DNA from: Caldifarciminota bacterium
GTDB taxonomy: Bacteria > Hydrothermota > Tepidihabitantia > SM23-42
Direction of reading: 5' to 3'
Assembly (NCBI GenBank): GCA_030671005.1
Contig: DAOVAN010000064.1
Coordinates: forward strand, 1 to 8,995
Length of the DNA: 8,995 nt
Shown: positions 1 to 5,664 of the stretch, piece after piece
How the letters are laid out: each line of letters begins with the position of its first letter
Numbering within the stretch: the stretch's first letter is position 1
Made by a program: the position numbers and the translations under genes
Notes under the pieces: model-generated
Told to the model about the DNA's origin: nothing
The model's database searches: none
Seen by the model: the letters and a program-made list of their open reading frames with translations, nothing else

Positions 1-1
1 T

Positions 2-553
2 GTCGCTCATCTCAACGGCGATACCCTGCCCGATATCGCGGCGGTTAGTCTATTCTCTAATATGGTGATGTGGTATGAAAATCTTGGTTCGGGGAACTTT
101 AGCGCCTATGTAATTGATGATTCACTTGATCTGGCATTCGGTTTGTACGTCGCGGACGTGGACAGTGATACAGATCTGGATGTCCTGGCCACGGGCGGAG
201 GTGACGATGACCTGGTCTGGTATGAGAGTGATCTGGTGGGCATTACCGAAGGCGGCATCGTAAGACGGGTGAACCCCGGTGCTTTGCGTGTCTATAATAA
301 TCCGAACCCTTTCCGTCATAGCACGACGATTCATTACGAGCTGGCAAGCCCGGCATCTGTAGTACTGCGTGTGTATGATGTCAGTGGGCAGTTGATACAG
401 ACCCTCGTTGATAAGCCAGAATCGGTCGGCCAAAAAGCAGTGCAGTGGGCAGGATGTGATGCAAGAGGCGATAGAGTAGCGGCGGGTGTTTACTTTTATG
501 CGTTGGAAACGAACACCTCAGTGCTTGCGGGGAGGATGATAATCGTCGATTAG
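2..553 (+). CDS. Secreted FG-GAP/VCBS-repeat protein with C-terminal sorting domain (5' truncated)
   Basis: The reading frame is open to the left edge, so only the last 183 residues are present. An ATG at position 62 lies in frame but is internal, because the sequence before it already encodes repeat (VAHLNGDTLPDIAAV). Two FG-GAP/VCBS-like units are visible; the second carries an Asp-rich calcium-loop-like string (DVDSDTDLD), and both share a WYE motif. The last 90 or so residues form a FlgD-Ig-like / T9SS type A sorting domain: NPNPFRHSTTI, then a beta-rich VYDVSGQLIQTLVD, then AAGVYFYALE and a terminal RMIIVD. In families with this architecture the repeats fold as a beta-propeller and the C-terminal domain directs export to the cell surface. 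The substrate or binding partner cannot be told. It ends with TAG and is followed by 188 bp of non-coding DNA. Family call is firm, function is open. Confidence 0.85.
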   Translation, partial: VAHLNGDTLPDIAAVSLFSNMVMWYENLGSGNFSAYVIDDSLDLAFGLYVADVDSDTDLDVLATGGGDDDLVWYESDLVGITEGGIVRRVNPGALRVYNNPNPFRHSTTIHYELASPASVVLRVYDVSGQLIQTLVDKPESVGQKAVQWAGCDARGDRVAAGVYFYALETNTSVLAGRMIIVD

Positions 554-600
554 AAGATATTCTTAGAGAAGACTAGCGCATCCGTTAGGCAGAAACATTC

Positions 601-629
601 TTGCATATTTCTTAGACGATAAACATAAT
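601..629 (+). promoter_or_regulatory. Weak candidate upstream promoter
   Basis: TTGCAT (601-606) and CATAAT (624-629) are separated by 17 bp in the gap between the surface-protein gene and cca. They would start a transcript near 636, giving cca a leader of about 110 nt. The match is mediocre and a much better promoter lies at 714-741, so this is tentative. Confidence 0.2.
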
Positions 630-641
630 ACCTTTGTTGGG

Positions 642-663
642 GGGAGGATAGGAGAATCCACCC
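642..663 (+). other. Imperfect stem-loop in the intergenic region upstream of cca
   Basis: GGG-A-GGAT (642-649) can pair with ATCC-A-CCC (656-663) around a six-base loop, with one A-A mismatch. It sits in a purine-rich stretch. No T-tract follows, so it is not a typical intrinsic terminator for the upstream gene. It could affect the 3' end of that mRNA, or be chance. Confidence 0.25.
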
Positions 664-713
664 GAGTGATACACACTGCCTCAGAAGATTCTGATAATAA
701 CGAGTAAAGCAAG

Positions 714-741
714 TTGACATAAGAGCCCCTTTGAATAGAAT
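714..741 (+). promoter_or_regulatory. Sigma-70-type promoter of cca
   Basis: A perfect -35 box TTGACA (714-719), a 16-bp spacer and a -10 box TAGAAT (736-741) differ from consensus at one base. The expected start point, about seven bases after the -10 box, falls on the A of ATG 748. This would give a leaderless mRNA, in keeping with the lack of a Shine-Dalgarno sequence before cca. Confidence 0.65.
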
Positions 742-747
742 GTGGTG

Positions 748-2118
748 ATGAAGAAGTTAGAAGAATATATCAAAGAGAATAATCATATTCAGGAGATTTT
801 CCGGCTGCGGGGTAATCGCGATCTATACTTAGTCGGCGGTACGGTCCGGGACATCCTGATGGGCATCGAGCCGCAGGACTACGACTTCTCGGTGAGCGGT
901 TCGGGAATAGAGTTCGCTCATCATGTGGGTAGGCGGATAAAGGGTGCGCTGATCGTCCTGGATGAGGAAGAAGACGAAGCACGCGTCGTCAAGGACAACA
1001 TCGTATACGATTTCATAGGCCTCAACGAGCATGATGTCATTTCCGACCTCCAGCGGCGTGATTTCACGATAAACGCCATGGCCGTACGCCTGGCGAATTT
1101 CGAGTTTCTGGATCCTTGTCAGGGCACCCGAGATCTGAAGAAGCATCTTATCCGACCCACGACGCCAGAGTCGCTCATTGCTGATCCTTTACGGATATTG
1201 AGGGGATTCAGATTCGCACTTGAGCTGGACTTTGATTTGCACAAAGACTTCTTCAAAGTGGCAAAGAACATAAAACTCAAAGAGACGGCGGCCGAGCGTA
1301 TCGGTTATGAGATGATGCGCATAATGTCTACGACGCATTCATTTGATATGATCCTGAAGATAAATCAGCTGGGTATCTTGAGACAGATCTTTACCGAGGC
1401 ACAGAAGCTCATCGAAGATTTTGACCTATGGGACCATTCACTAAATACATATGGCGCGGTGGAGAGTTTGATCGACCGGGGATTTTTTAGAAAACTCGAA
1501 CCCGAATACTCGAACTATTTCTCAAAACCCAGCCGCGTTCCGCTCTGTAAGCTGGCTGGTCTTTTTCACGATGTGGCGAAGCCTGATACGTTTTTGATTA
1601 AGGACGGAGAGGTGCATTTCTATGGTCATGATTCGATAGGCGCAAAAATGATTGAGAAGATTGCAAATCGGCGCTTGCGTCTTTCAAAACACGACACCGA
1701 TATTCTGAAGAAACTCGTGAAGGAACACATGAGGTTACATCTTCTGGCGACCAATCCAGATTTGACCGACCGCGCAATTCGGCGTTTCTTCAGACACCTT
1801 GAAGAAGATTGGTTTGGTGCTATGATGATCGCTTGGGCCGACGGGTACGCCACAGGCGGCAAGACAAGACATCTGGAAAAAGCATTCATGAGAATGATCG
1901 ATTTGTATCGAGCCGACTGTGCGAAACCCAAGGTCGAACGGCTCGTCAATGGTTACGACCTTATTGCTTTAGGTATGAAACCAGGACCGATATTCAAATC
2001 GATACTACAGGAACTCCTTGATCTGCAACTGGAAGGCAAGGTCAAGGAAAAAGAGGAGGCATTAAGAGAGGCGGTAGAGATAGCGAATAGGCTTGAAGGA
2101 AGCGGCGTGTCGGATTGA
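748..2118 (+). CDS. cca: CCA tRNA nucleotidyltransferase (class II) with HD domain
   Basis: This enzyme adds or repairs the CCA 3' end of tRNAs in the cytoplasm using CTP and ATP. The 456-residue protein has the class II nucleotidyltransferase head: LVGGTVRDILMG near residues 28-39, then the metal-binding pair D44-Y-D46. RRDFTINAMA, DPLRILRGFRFA and the ERIGYE segment follow. A C-terminal HD phosphohydrolase domain has H274-D275 (LFHDVAKP) and HFYGHD at 290-295. Length fits HD-type bacterial CCA enzymes; a poly(A) polymerase or an A-adding-only enzyme cannot be excluded from sequence alone. GTG codons at 742 and 745 are in frame upstream, but ATG 748 is preferred because it coincides with the predicted transcription start. 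No Shine-Dalgarno is visible. hslV follows after 78 bp with its own promoter. Confidence 0.92.
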   Translation: MKKLEEYIKENNHIQEIFRLRGNRDLYLVGGTVRDILMGIEPQDYDFSVSGSGIEFAHHVGRRIKGALIVLDEEEDEARVVKDNIVYDFIGLNEHDVISDLQRRDFTINAMAVRLANFEFLDPCQGTRDLKKHLIRPTTPESLIADPLRILRGFRFALELDFDLHKDFFKVAKNIKLKETAAERIGYEMMRIMSTTHSFDMILKINQLGILRQIFTEAQKLIEDFDLWDHSLNTYGAVESLIDRGFFRKLEPEYSNYFSKPSRVPLCKLAGLFHDVAKPDTFLIKDGEVHFYGHDSIGAKMIEKIANRRLRLSKHDTDILKKLVKEHMRLHLLATNPDLTDRAIRRFFRHLEEDWFGAMMIAWADGYATGGKTRHLEKAFMRMIDLYRADCAKPKVERLVNGYDLIALGMKPGPIFKSILQELLDLQLEGKVKEKEEALREAVEIANRLEGSGVSD

Positions 2119-2160
2119 ATGTACACACAGAGCTGCTGCGCTATTCACAAGCACAATGAT

Positions 2161-2188
2161 TTGACATCACTGGCCAGTTAGGTATAAT
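2161..2188 (+). promoter_or_regulatory. Consensus sigma-70-type promoter of hslV
   Basis: TTGACA (2161-2166) and TATAAT (2183-2188) are both perfect consensus and separated by 16 bp. Only eight bases lie between the -10 box and ATG 2197, so transcription should start around A2195-A2197 and give a leader of zero to a few nucleotides. Spacer and spacing to the start codon closely match the cca promoter. No Shine-Dalgarno could fit in such a leader. Confidence 0.8.
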
Positions 2189-2196
2189 TGTGTAAT

Positions 2197-2721
2197 ATGA
2201 AAGCAACAACAATAATCGGGATACGCCTCAAGGGCAAGGTGGCGATCGGTTGCGATGGACAAGTGACCACCGGCGAAACGGTGATGAAGCGCACGGCGCG
2301 CAAGATACGCAAGATGTATAATGAGAGAATACTCGCTGGATTCGCTGGGTCAACGGCTGATGCGCTCACATTATTTGAGCGTTTTGAGTCTAAGTTGGAT
2401 GAGTTCAGGGGAAACCTTCCGCGCAGTGTTGTCGAGCTGGCAAAGGATTGGCGGCAGGATAAGGTCTTGCGGAGACTGGAGGCGCTTTTGGCTATTCTGG
2501 ATAAGGAATATGCCTATGTTGTTTCCGGTTCGGGTGATATAATTGAGCCGGATGATGGCATTGTGGCCATAGGATCAGGAGGGCCTTACGCGCTCGCTGC
2601 GTGCAGGGGGCTCGTAAAGTATTCAGACCTTTCGGTCCGAGAAATAGTCGAGGAATCCATTAAGATTGCCGCGGACATCTGTATATATACGAATACAGAG
2701 ATATTTACCGAGGAGTTGTAG
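2197..2721 (+). CDS. hslV: HslV (ClpQ) peptidase subunit of the HslUV ATP-dependent protease
   Basis: HslV is a proteasome-beta-like threonine protease that forms two stacked hexameric rings in the cytoplasm and is activated by the AAA+ unfoldase HslU. The 174-residue product matches the usual length. After a three-residue propeptide (M-K-A) comes the active N-terminus TTIIGIR, so T4 is the catalytic Thr1. Family residues Asp17 (CDGQV), Lys33 (ARKIRK) and the GSGGPYA loop are all present, as are AGFAGSTADA, ELAKDWR and DICIYTN. Start ATG 2197 is chosen because the alternative TTG at 2188 overlaps the -10 box. Because residue 2 is Lys, Met aminopeptidase should not trim it and self-cleavage is expected (inference). 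hslU, normally next to hslV, is absent; the next gene is convergent. Confidence 0.95.
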   Translation: MKATTIIGIRLKGKVAIGCDGQVTTGETVMKRTARKIRKMYNERILAGFAGSTADALTLFERFESKLDEFRGNLPRSVVELAKDWRQDKVLRRLEALLAILDKEYAYVVSGSGDIIEPDDGIVAIGSGGPYALAACRGLVKYSDLSVREIVEESIKIAADICIYTNTEIFTEEL

Positions 2722-2787
2722 GGAATATCTGAAAACTGAACGTTGCCACAAAAGGGGAAGCAGGTTTTTCTCTAGAACACTACCCGG
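2722..2787. other. Convergent spacer between hslV and the sigma factor gene
   Basis: The two genes end tail to tail, 66 bp apart. I see no GC-rich stem followed by a T-run in either direction; only a short CCC/GGG pairing near 2783-2793 is visible. Termination here may be factor dependent, or transcripts may overlap. Confidence 0.4.
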
Positions 2788-3621
2788 CTAGGGGCGCTGT
2801 TTCAATATCACGATCTTCAACTTCCGCAGAGCATTCTCTTTGATCTGGCGCACTCGTTCCCGGGTAATGTTCAAGATCCTGCTTATTTCTTCCAGACTCT
2901 GCGTTTCGTGTTCACCGAGACCGAAGTTTCTTTCCAGCACCTCCCGCTCTCTGGCTCCGATCTTGCTCAACGCCATCTCGAGTTTCTCTTTTTGTACTTT
3001 CTTCTTGAAGATTTCATCGGGGGGCGGTGAAATGAGATTGTCCGAGCCCTGAATATCAATGCGGACCGACTCGATATATGGATTCTCTGAATCTTCGAAT
3101 GTTTCATCTAGCGAATAAGGTGGAATGAGTTCACTCAACGCCAGCACAATGGCACTGGTGTCGGTGTTGAGGATCTTGGCCAGTTCTTCGGTAGTCGGTT
3201 CCCGCCCGTTTCTCTGAATGAACTTCTTGGTTTGAGTTTGGAGCCTGCGGGCGAGAAAACTCCTGCGCACGAGCCCTTTTTGTGTAGTGATCGCCTCATA
3301 GATCGCCCTCTTGATCCACCAGACCGAATATGTATTAAACCGGTATCCCTTTCTTTCGTCGAACTTATCGGCGGCGTGTATTAGACCTTCATTCCCTGCA
3401 TTAATCAATTCGGAAAGATTCAACCGCTCATCGCGAAATTTCTTGGCAATGAATACGACGATCCTCAGGTTTGCACAGATTAGCTTTTTCTTGGCTTCCG
3501 TGTCGTTTGCTTCGCGAGCTCTTTTTGCAAGTGCGAACTCTTCTTCTTTTACGAGGATATTATACTGACTTATGTCCTCAAAATACTGTCTGAGTCCCCG
3601 GTCGGTGACAACTCTAAACAT
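2788..3621 (-). CDS. RNA polymerase sigma factor, sigma-70 (RpoD/group 2-like) family
   Basis: This 277-residue factor directs core RNA polymerase to promoters. It lacks region 1.1. Region 1.2 starts near residue 9 (LRQYFEDI). Region 2 spans about 48-112, with ANLRIVVFIAKK, INAGNEGL, DKFDERKGYRF and the W101-W102 melting pair. Region 3 is about 120-200, and region 4 about 215-272 has REREVLERNFGLGE and the -35-reading helix TRERVRQI. The -35 contact residues equal E. coli sigma70 (R254, E255, R258). The -10 readers differ: R105 replaces Gln437 and Y108 replaces Thr440. This favours an alternative (group 2) factor over the primary one, but short primary sigmas also occur in FCB bacteria. ATG 3621 is the only plausible start and lacks a Shine-Dalgarno. 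The gene lies 54 bp after the protease gene. Confidence 0.9.
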   Translation of the reverse strand: MFRVVTDRGLRQYFEDISQYNILVKEEEFALAKRAREANDTEAKKKLICANLRIVVFIAKKFRDERLNLSELINAGNEGLIHAADKFDERKGYRFNTYSVWWIKRAIYEAITTQKGLVRRSFLARRLQTQTKKFIQRNGREPTTEELAKILNTDTSAIVLALSELIPPYSLDETFEDSENPYIESVRIDIQGSDNLISPPPDEIFKKKVQKEKLEMALSKIGAREREVLERNFGLGEHETQSLEEISRILNITRERVRQIKENALRKLKIVILKQRP

Positions 3622-3637
3622 GGCATGTGCTATTGGT

Positions 3638-3658
3638 GAGCACCGCGATTTGCTCGCG
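3638..3658 (-). promoter_or_regulatory. Two overlapping alternative hairpins upstream of the sigma gene
   Basis: CGCGA (3644-3648) pairs perfectly with TCGCG (3654-3658) around five bases. GAGCA (3638-3642) pairs perfectly with TGCTC (3651-3655) around eight bases. The two stems share 3654-3655, so they exclude each other. They fill the middle of the 54-bp protease-sigma gap, 17 to 37 nt before the start codon. Stems are only 5 bp, so regulatory meaning is speculative. Confidence 0.3.
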
Positions 3659-3675
3659 AACCTGATTCATCCACG

Positions 3676-5169
3676 TTAGGGCGTGACCGCAATGTAAAGC
3701 TTTCGATTGCCGCGTTGTACGTGGAAGATGACTGGTTTACCCTTTTCTAGCTTGGCTATTGCATTACGATAAGCACTGATGTTTGCGATGTCCTTATTAC
3801 CGATTCCCATTATGACATCACCGACGGAGAAACCTGCTTTGTCGGCGGGTGTGTCTGACTTGATGTCGATTATGATGACACCGGTCTTTACTTGGGCACC
3901 AAAGCGCTGGCCGCGTGGATCGTCGATATTCACGACACCTAGCCCTAATTCATATTCTTGCTCGGGTGCTTCAGGTGCCGCACCAACAGTCTCAGGCATT
4001 TCACCGAGGGTCACCTTGAGCTCTTTTTCTTTGCCGTCTCGGAAGACTCTGATCCGTACGTTCTTGCCGACTTCGGTTGAAGCCACGGTTATCCTGAATG
4101 AAGCCACGTCTTTGACCTTCGTACCGTCGAATTCGAGTACGACATCGCCACCCTTGATGCCGGCCTGACTTGCTGGCGTATTGTCTACGACCTCACTGAT
4201 TAATACACCCTCAAGTGAGGGAAGATCCATTGCGTCTTTCAGGTCTTCGGTGATTTCCTGCAAGTATACGCCCAGGTAACCTCGAGTGACCTTGCCCTCT
4301 GATTTTAGTTCCTCGATGACCGCTTTTGCGAGATTGGCCGGTATTGCGAACCCGATACCCACGTTGCCGCCACTCGGCGAGGTGATTGCGGTATTGATAC
4401 CGATCACATCACCCTGGATGTTGATCAATGGCCCACCGGAATTTCCCGGGTTGATAGCCGCATCGGTCTGGAGGAAACTCTGGAAATCTGGTCCTTCGGG
4501 AAGCGCTATGCCGGCTCGTCCCTTGGCAGAAATGACACCAACCGTAACCGTTCCTTCAAGGTGAAAGGGATTGCCAAAGGCAATTGCCCAGTCGCCGACC
4601 TTGACGTTGTCTGAATCGCCGAATTTCAGGTAGGGGAGGTTTTTTCCGTCTTTGATCTTGAGCAACGCGATATCGGTGCGGGGGTCGGTGCCGATTATTT
4701 CGACCTCGTCACCTTTGAACTCCTTCTTGTTAGTCAACTTGACGATGATATCCGAAGCATTTCTTATTATATGATAGTTGGTTACCAGATAACCATCATC
4801 TGATATGATAAAAGCCGATCCCAGAGTCTGCATCCTCTGTTCAGACCTGGGTCCACCTTTGAAAAAGTCTCTGAAGAATTCATTCCAAGGTCCTTCAAAG
4901 TGCCACTCAAATCCCGGGAAACGACCGCTGATGGTCTTTTCTGCCGAGATATTCGCGACGGCGGGTGTAACGTTTTCTGCGACGCGCGTGAACGGACTCT
5001 CTCCTTGTTCAGTGACGAGTGGCAGTGCCGTGCTCTGTTCAGGACTTGCTTCACTACGATTTGCTAAGTTCGGTATGCTTGCCGTTATTATGATACCGAA
5101 CAGAAACGCGAAGACGGCGGCGGTGCCGGCAATGATTCCGGCATTGCGCAATGAGATATTCTTGTGCAC
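3676..5169 (-). CDS. degP: Do/HtrA-family periplasmic serine endoprotease (DegP-like) with two PDZ domains
   Basis: This is an envelope quality-control protease that degrades misfolded exported proteins. The 497-residue product has a hydrophobic N-terminal segment (about residues 11-30) acting as signal peptide or membrane anchor. A trypsin-like domain follows, with an intact triad: H133 (NYHII), D166 (RTDIALL) and S244 (PGNSGGPL). PDZ1 covers about 296-390 (RGYLGVYLQ, TPASQAGIKGGDVV) and PDZ2 about 408-495 (TPADKAGFSVGDVI), joined by a Pro/Glu/Ala-rich linker near 391-406. Two PDZ domains and length fit DegP/DegQ rather than DegS. The start is GTG 5169, supported by AAGGAGG (5175-5181) five bases upstream of it. 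A palindrome lies just before that. The neighbouring sigma factor suggests a stress-response context, which is inference. Confidence 0.93.
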   Translation of the reverse strand: MHKNISLRNAGIIAGTAAVFAFLFGIIITASIPNLANRSEASPEQSTALPLVTEQGESPFTRVAENVTPAVANISAEKTISGRFPGFEWHFEGPWNEFFRDFFKGGPRSEQRMQTLGSAFIISDDGYLVTNYHIIRNASDIIVKLTNKKEFKGDEVEIIGTDPRTDIALLKIKDGKNLPYLKFGDSDNVKVGDWAIAFGNPFHLEGTVTVGVISAKGRAGIALPEGPDFQSFLQTDAAINPGNSGGPLINIQGDVIGINTAITSPSGGNVGIGFAIPANLAKAVIEELKSEGKVTRGYLGVYLQEITEDLKDAMDLPSLEGVLISEVVDNTPASQAGIKGGDVVLEFDGTKVKDVASFRITVASTEVGKNVRIRVFRDGKEKELKVTLGEMPETVGAAPEAPEQEYELGLGVVNIDDPRGQRFGAQVKTGVIIIDIKSDTPADKAGFSVGDVIMGIGNKDIANISAYRNAIAKLEKGKPVIFHVQRGNRKLYIAVTP

Positions 5170-5174
5170 CGTTA

Positions 5175-5181
5175 CCTCCTT
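5175..5181 (-). promoter_or_regulatory. Shine-Dalgarno deciding the GTG start of the Do-family protease
   Basis: On the minus strand AAGGAGG is followed by TAACG and then GTG. It is a full match to the anti-Shine-Dalgarno core and fixes the GTG at 5169 as the start. Confidence 0.85.
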
Positions 5182-5196
5182 ATTCGTTCAGGGTTA

Positions 5197-5208
5197 CATC
5201 GATCGATG
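5197..5208. promoter_or_regulatory. 12-bp perfect palindrome upstream of the protease gene
   Basis: CATCGATCGATG reads the same on both strands. Its near edge lies 27 bases before the GTG start, just upstream of the ribosome binding site. Position and symmetry would suit a dimeric regulator, but no such regulator is seen here and no clear promoter flanks it. It could be chance. Confidence 0.3.
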
Positions 5209-5265
5209 CTCATTCATTCTGCTGCCCCAAAATCTGAAGCGGGTGACCAGCAGTCTGTACCGTGC

Positions 5266-5580
5266 TTACTTCTTCTTCTTTTTTCCCTTGCCGATCTTCT
5301 TATATTCGAGTTTTTTCTTGTTGAGGCGTCTTTCGGTCGCCCTGATCTTTTGTACGATGCCTCTGACCTGCTTGCTGCTTTGCCACTTCTCCTTCTTCTT
5401 CACATAGAGCAGATCGTATACCTTGCTGCCCAGCTCGGTGTAGCCGTCTCTCAGCTTACGGGTCAGCTCAAACATTTCGAGCTTCAAAGTACCTTTCTGA
5501 GTCATGTCGCCGGCTTCCTTGCCAACTACCTTTGAAGCATCATCCAGCCATTTAACAAGGTCATCCCAAATATTAGCCAT
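5266..5580 (-). CDS. Small lysine-rich, probably coiled-coil protein of unknown function
   Basis: I do not recognise this 104-residue protein. It has no signal peptide or membrane segment and no cysteine, so it is probably cytoplasmic. The N-terminal half is amphipathic and mixed-charge (MANIWDDLVKWLDDASK), and a helical middle contains LKLEMFELTRKLRD and YTELGSKVYDLLY. The C-terminal third is very basic and ends KKIGKGKKKKK. The pattern of a short helical core and polybasic tail would fit nucleic-acid, ribosome or acidic-membrane contact, but that is a guess. The start ATG 5580 is well supported by AAGGAGG at 5585-5591. It lies 84 bp after frr and 96 bp before the protease gene, with all on the same strand. 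The strong ribosome binding site and position in the operon argue that it is a real gene. Confidence 0.75.
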   Translation of the reverse strand: MANIWDDLVKWLDDASKVVGKEAGDMTQKGTLKLEMFELTRKLRDGYTELGSKVYDLLYVKKKEKWQSSKQVRGIVQKIRATERRLNKKKLEYKKIGKGKKKKK

Positions 5581-5590
5581 GATTCCTCCT

Positions 5591-5603
5591 TGTCTTTTAG
5601 ACA
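5591..5603 (-). promoter_or_regulatory. Short hairpin abutting the Shine-Dalgarno of the small lysine-rich gene
   Basis: On the minus strand TGTCT and AGACA form a perfect 5-bp stem with an AAA loop. The last base of the stem is the first A of AAGGAGG. It could modulate ribosome access, but the stem is short and AT-rich. Confidence 0.3.
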
Positions 5604-5649
5604 GAAATAAAGATTCTTTGGTTTACCACGGTTGATTTGTATCCTATTT

Positions 5650-5663
5650 AGGGTAAGGACCCT
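5650..5663 (-). other. Short stem-loop directly after the frr stop codon
   Basis: AGGGT (5650-5654) pairs with ACCCT (5659-5663) around a four-base loop, beginning two bases past the frr stop. On the minus strand no T-run follows, so it is a poor terminator for the translation operon. It may be a weak processing or attenuation point between frr and the downstream genes. Confidence 0.3.
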
Positions 5664-5664
5664 T

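Noticed and set aside
742..747. GTG codons as the start of cca
   Set aside because: They lie between the -10 box and the predicted transcription start, and neither has a Shine-Dalgarno. ATG 748 fits better.
5219..5253. CTGCTG/CAGCAG inverted repeat between the small lysine-rich gene and the protease gene as a terminator
   Set aside because: The loop is 23 bases, inner pairing needs an asymmetric bulge, and no T-run follows on the minus strand.
5266..5300. T-rich stretch resembling a terminator tail on the plus strand
   Set aside because: It is the complement of the lysine codons at the C-terminus of the small minus-strand protein and no stem precedes it.
4805..5407. 200-residue open frame on the plus strand
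   Set aside because: It runs antisense across the start of the Do-family protease and the small lysine-rich gene, is low in recognisable motifs and has no ribosome binding site. It is a shadow of the real genes.
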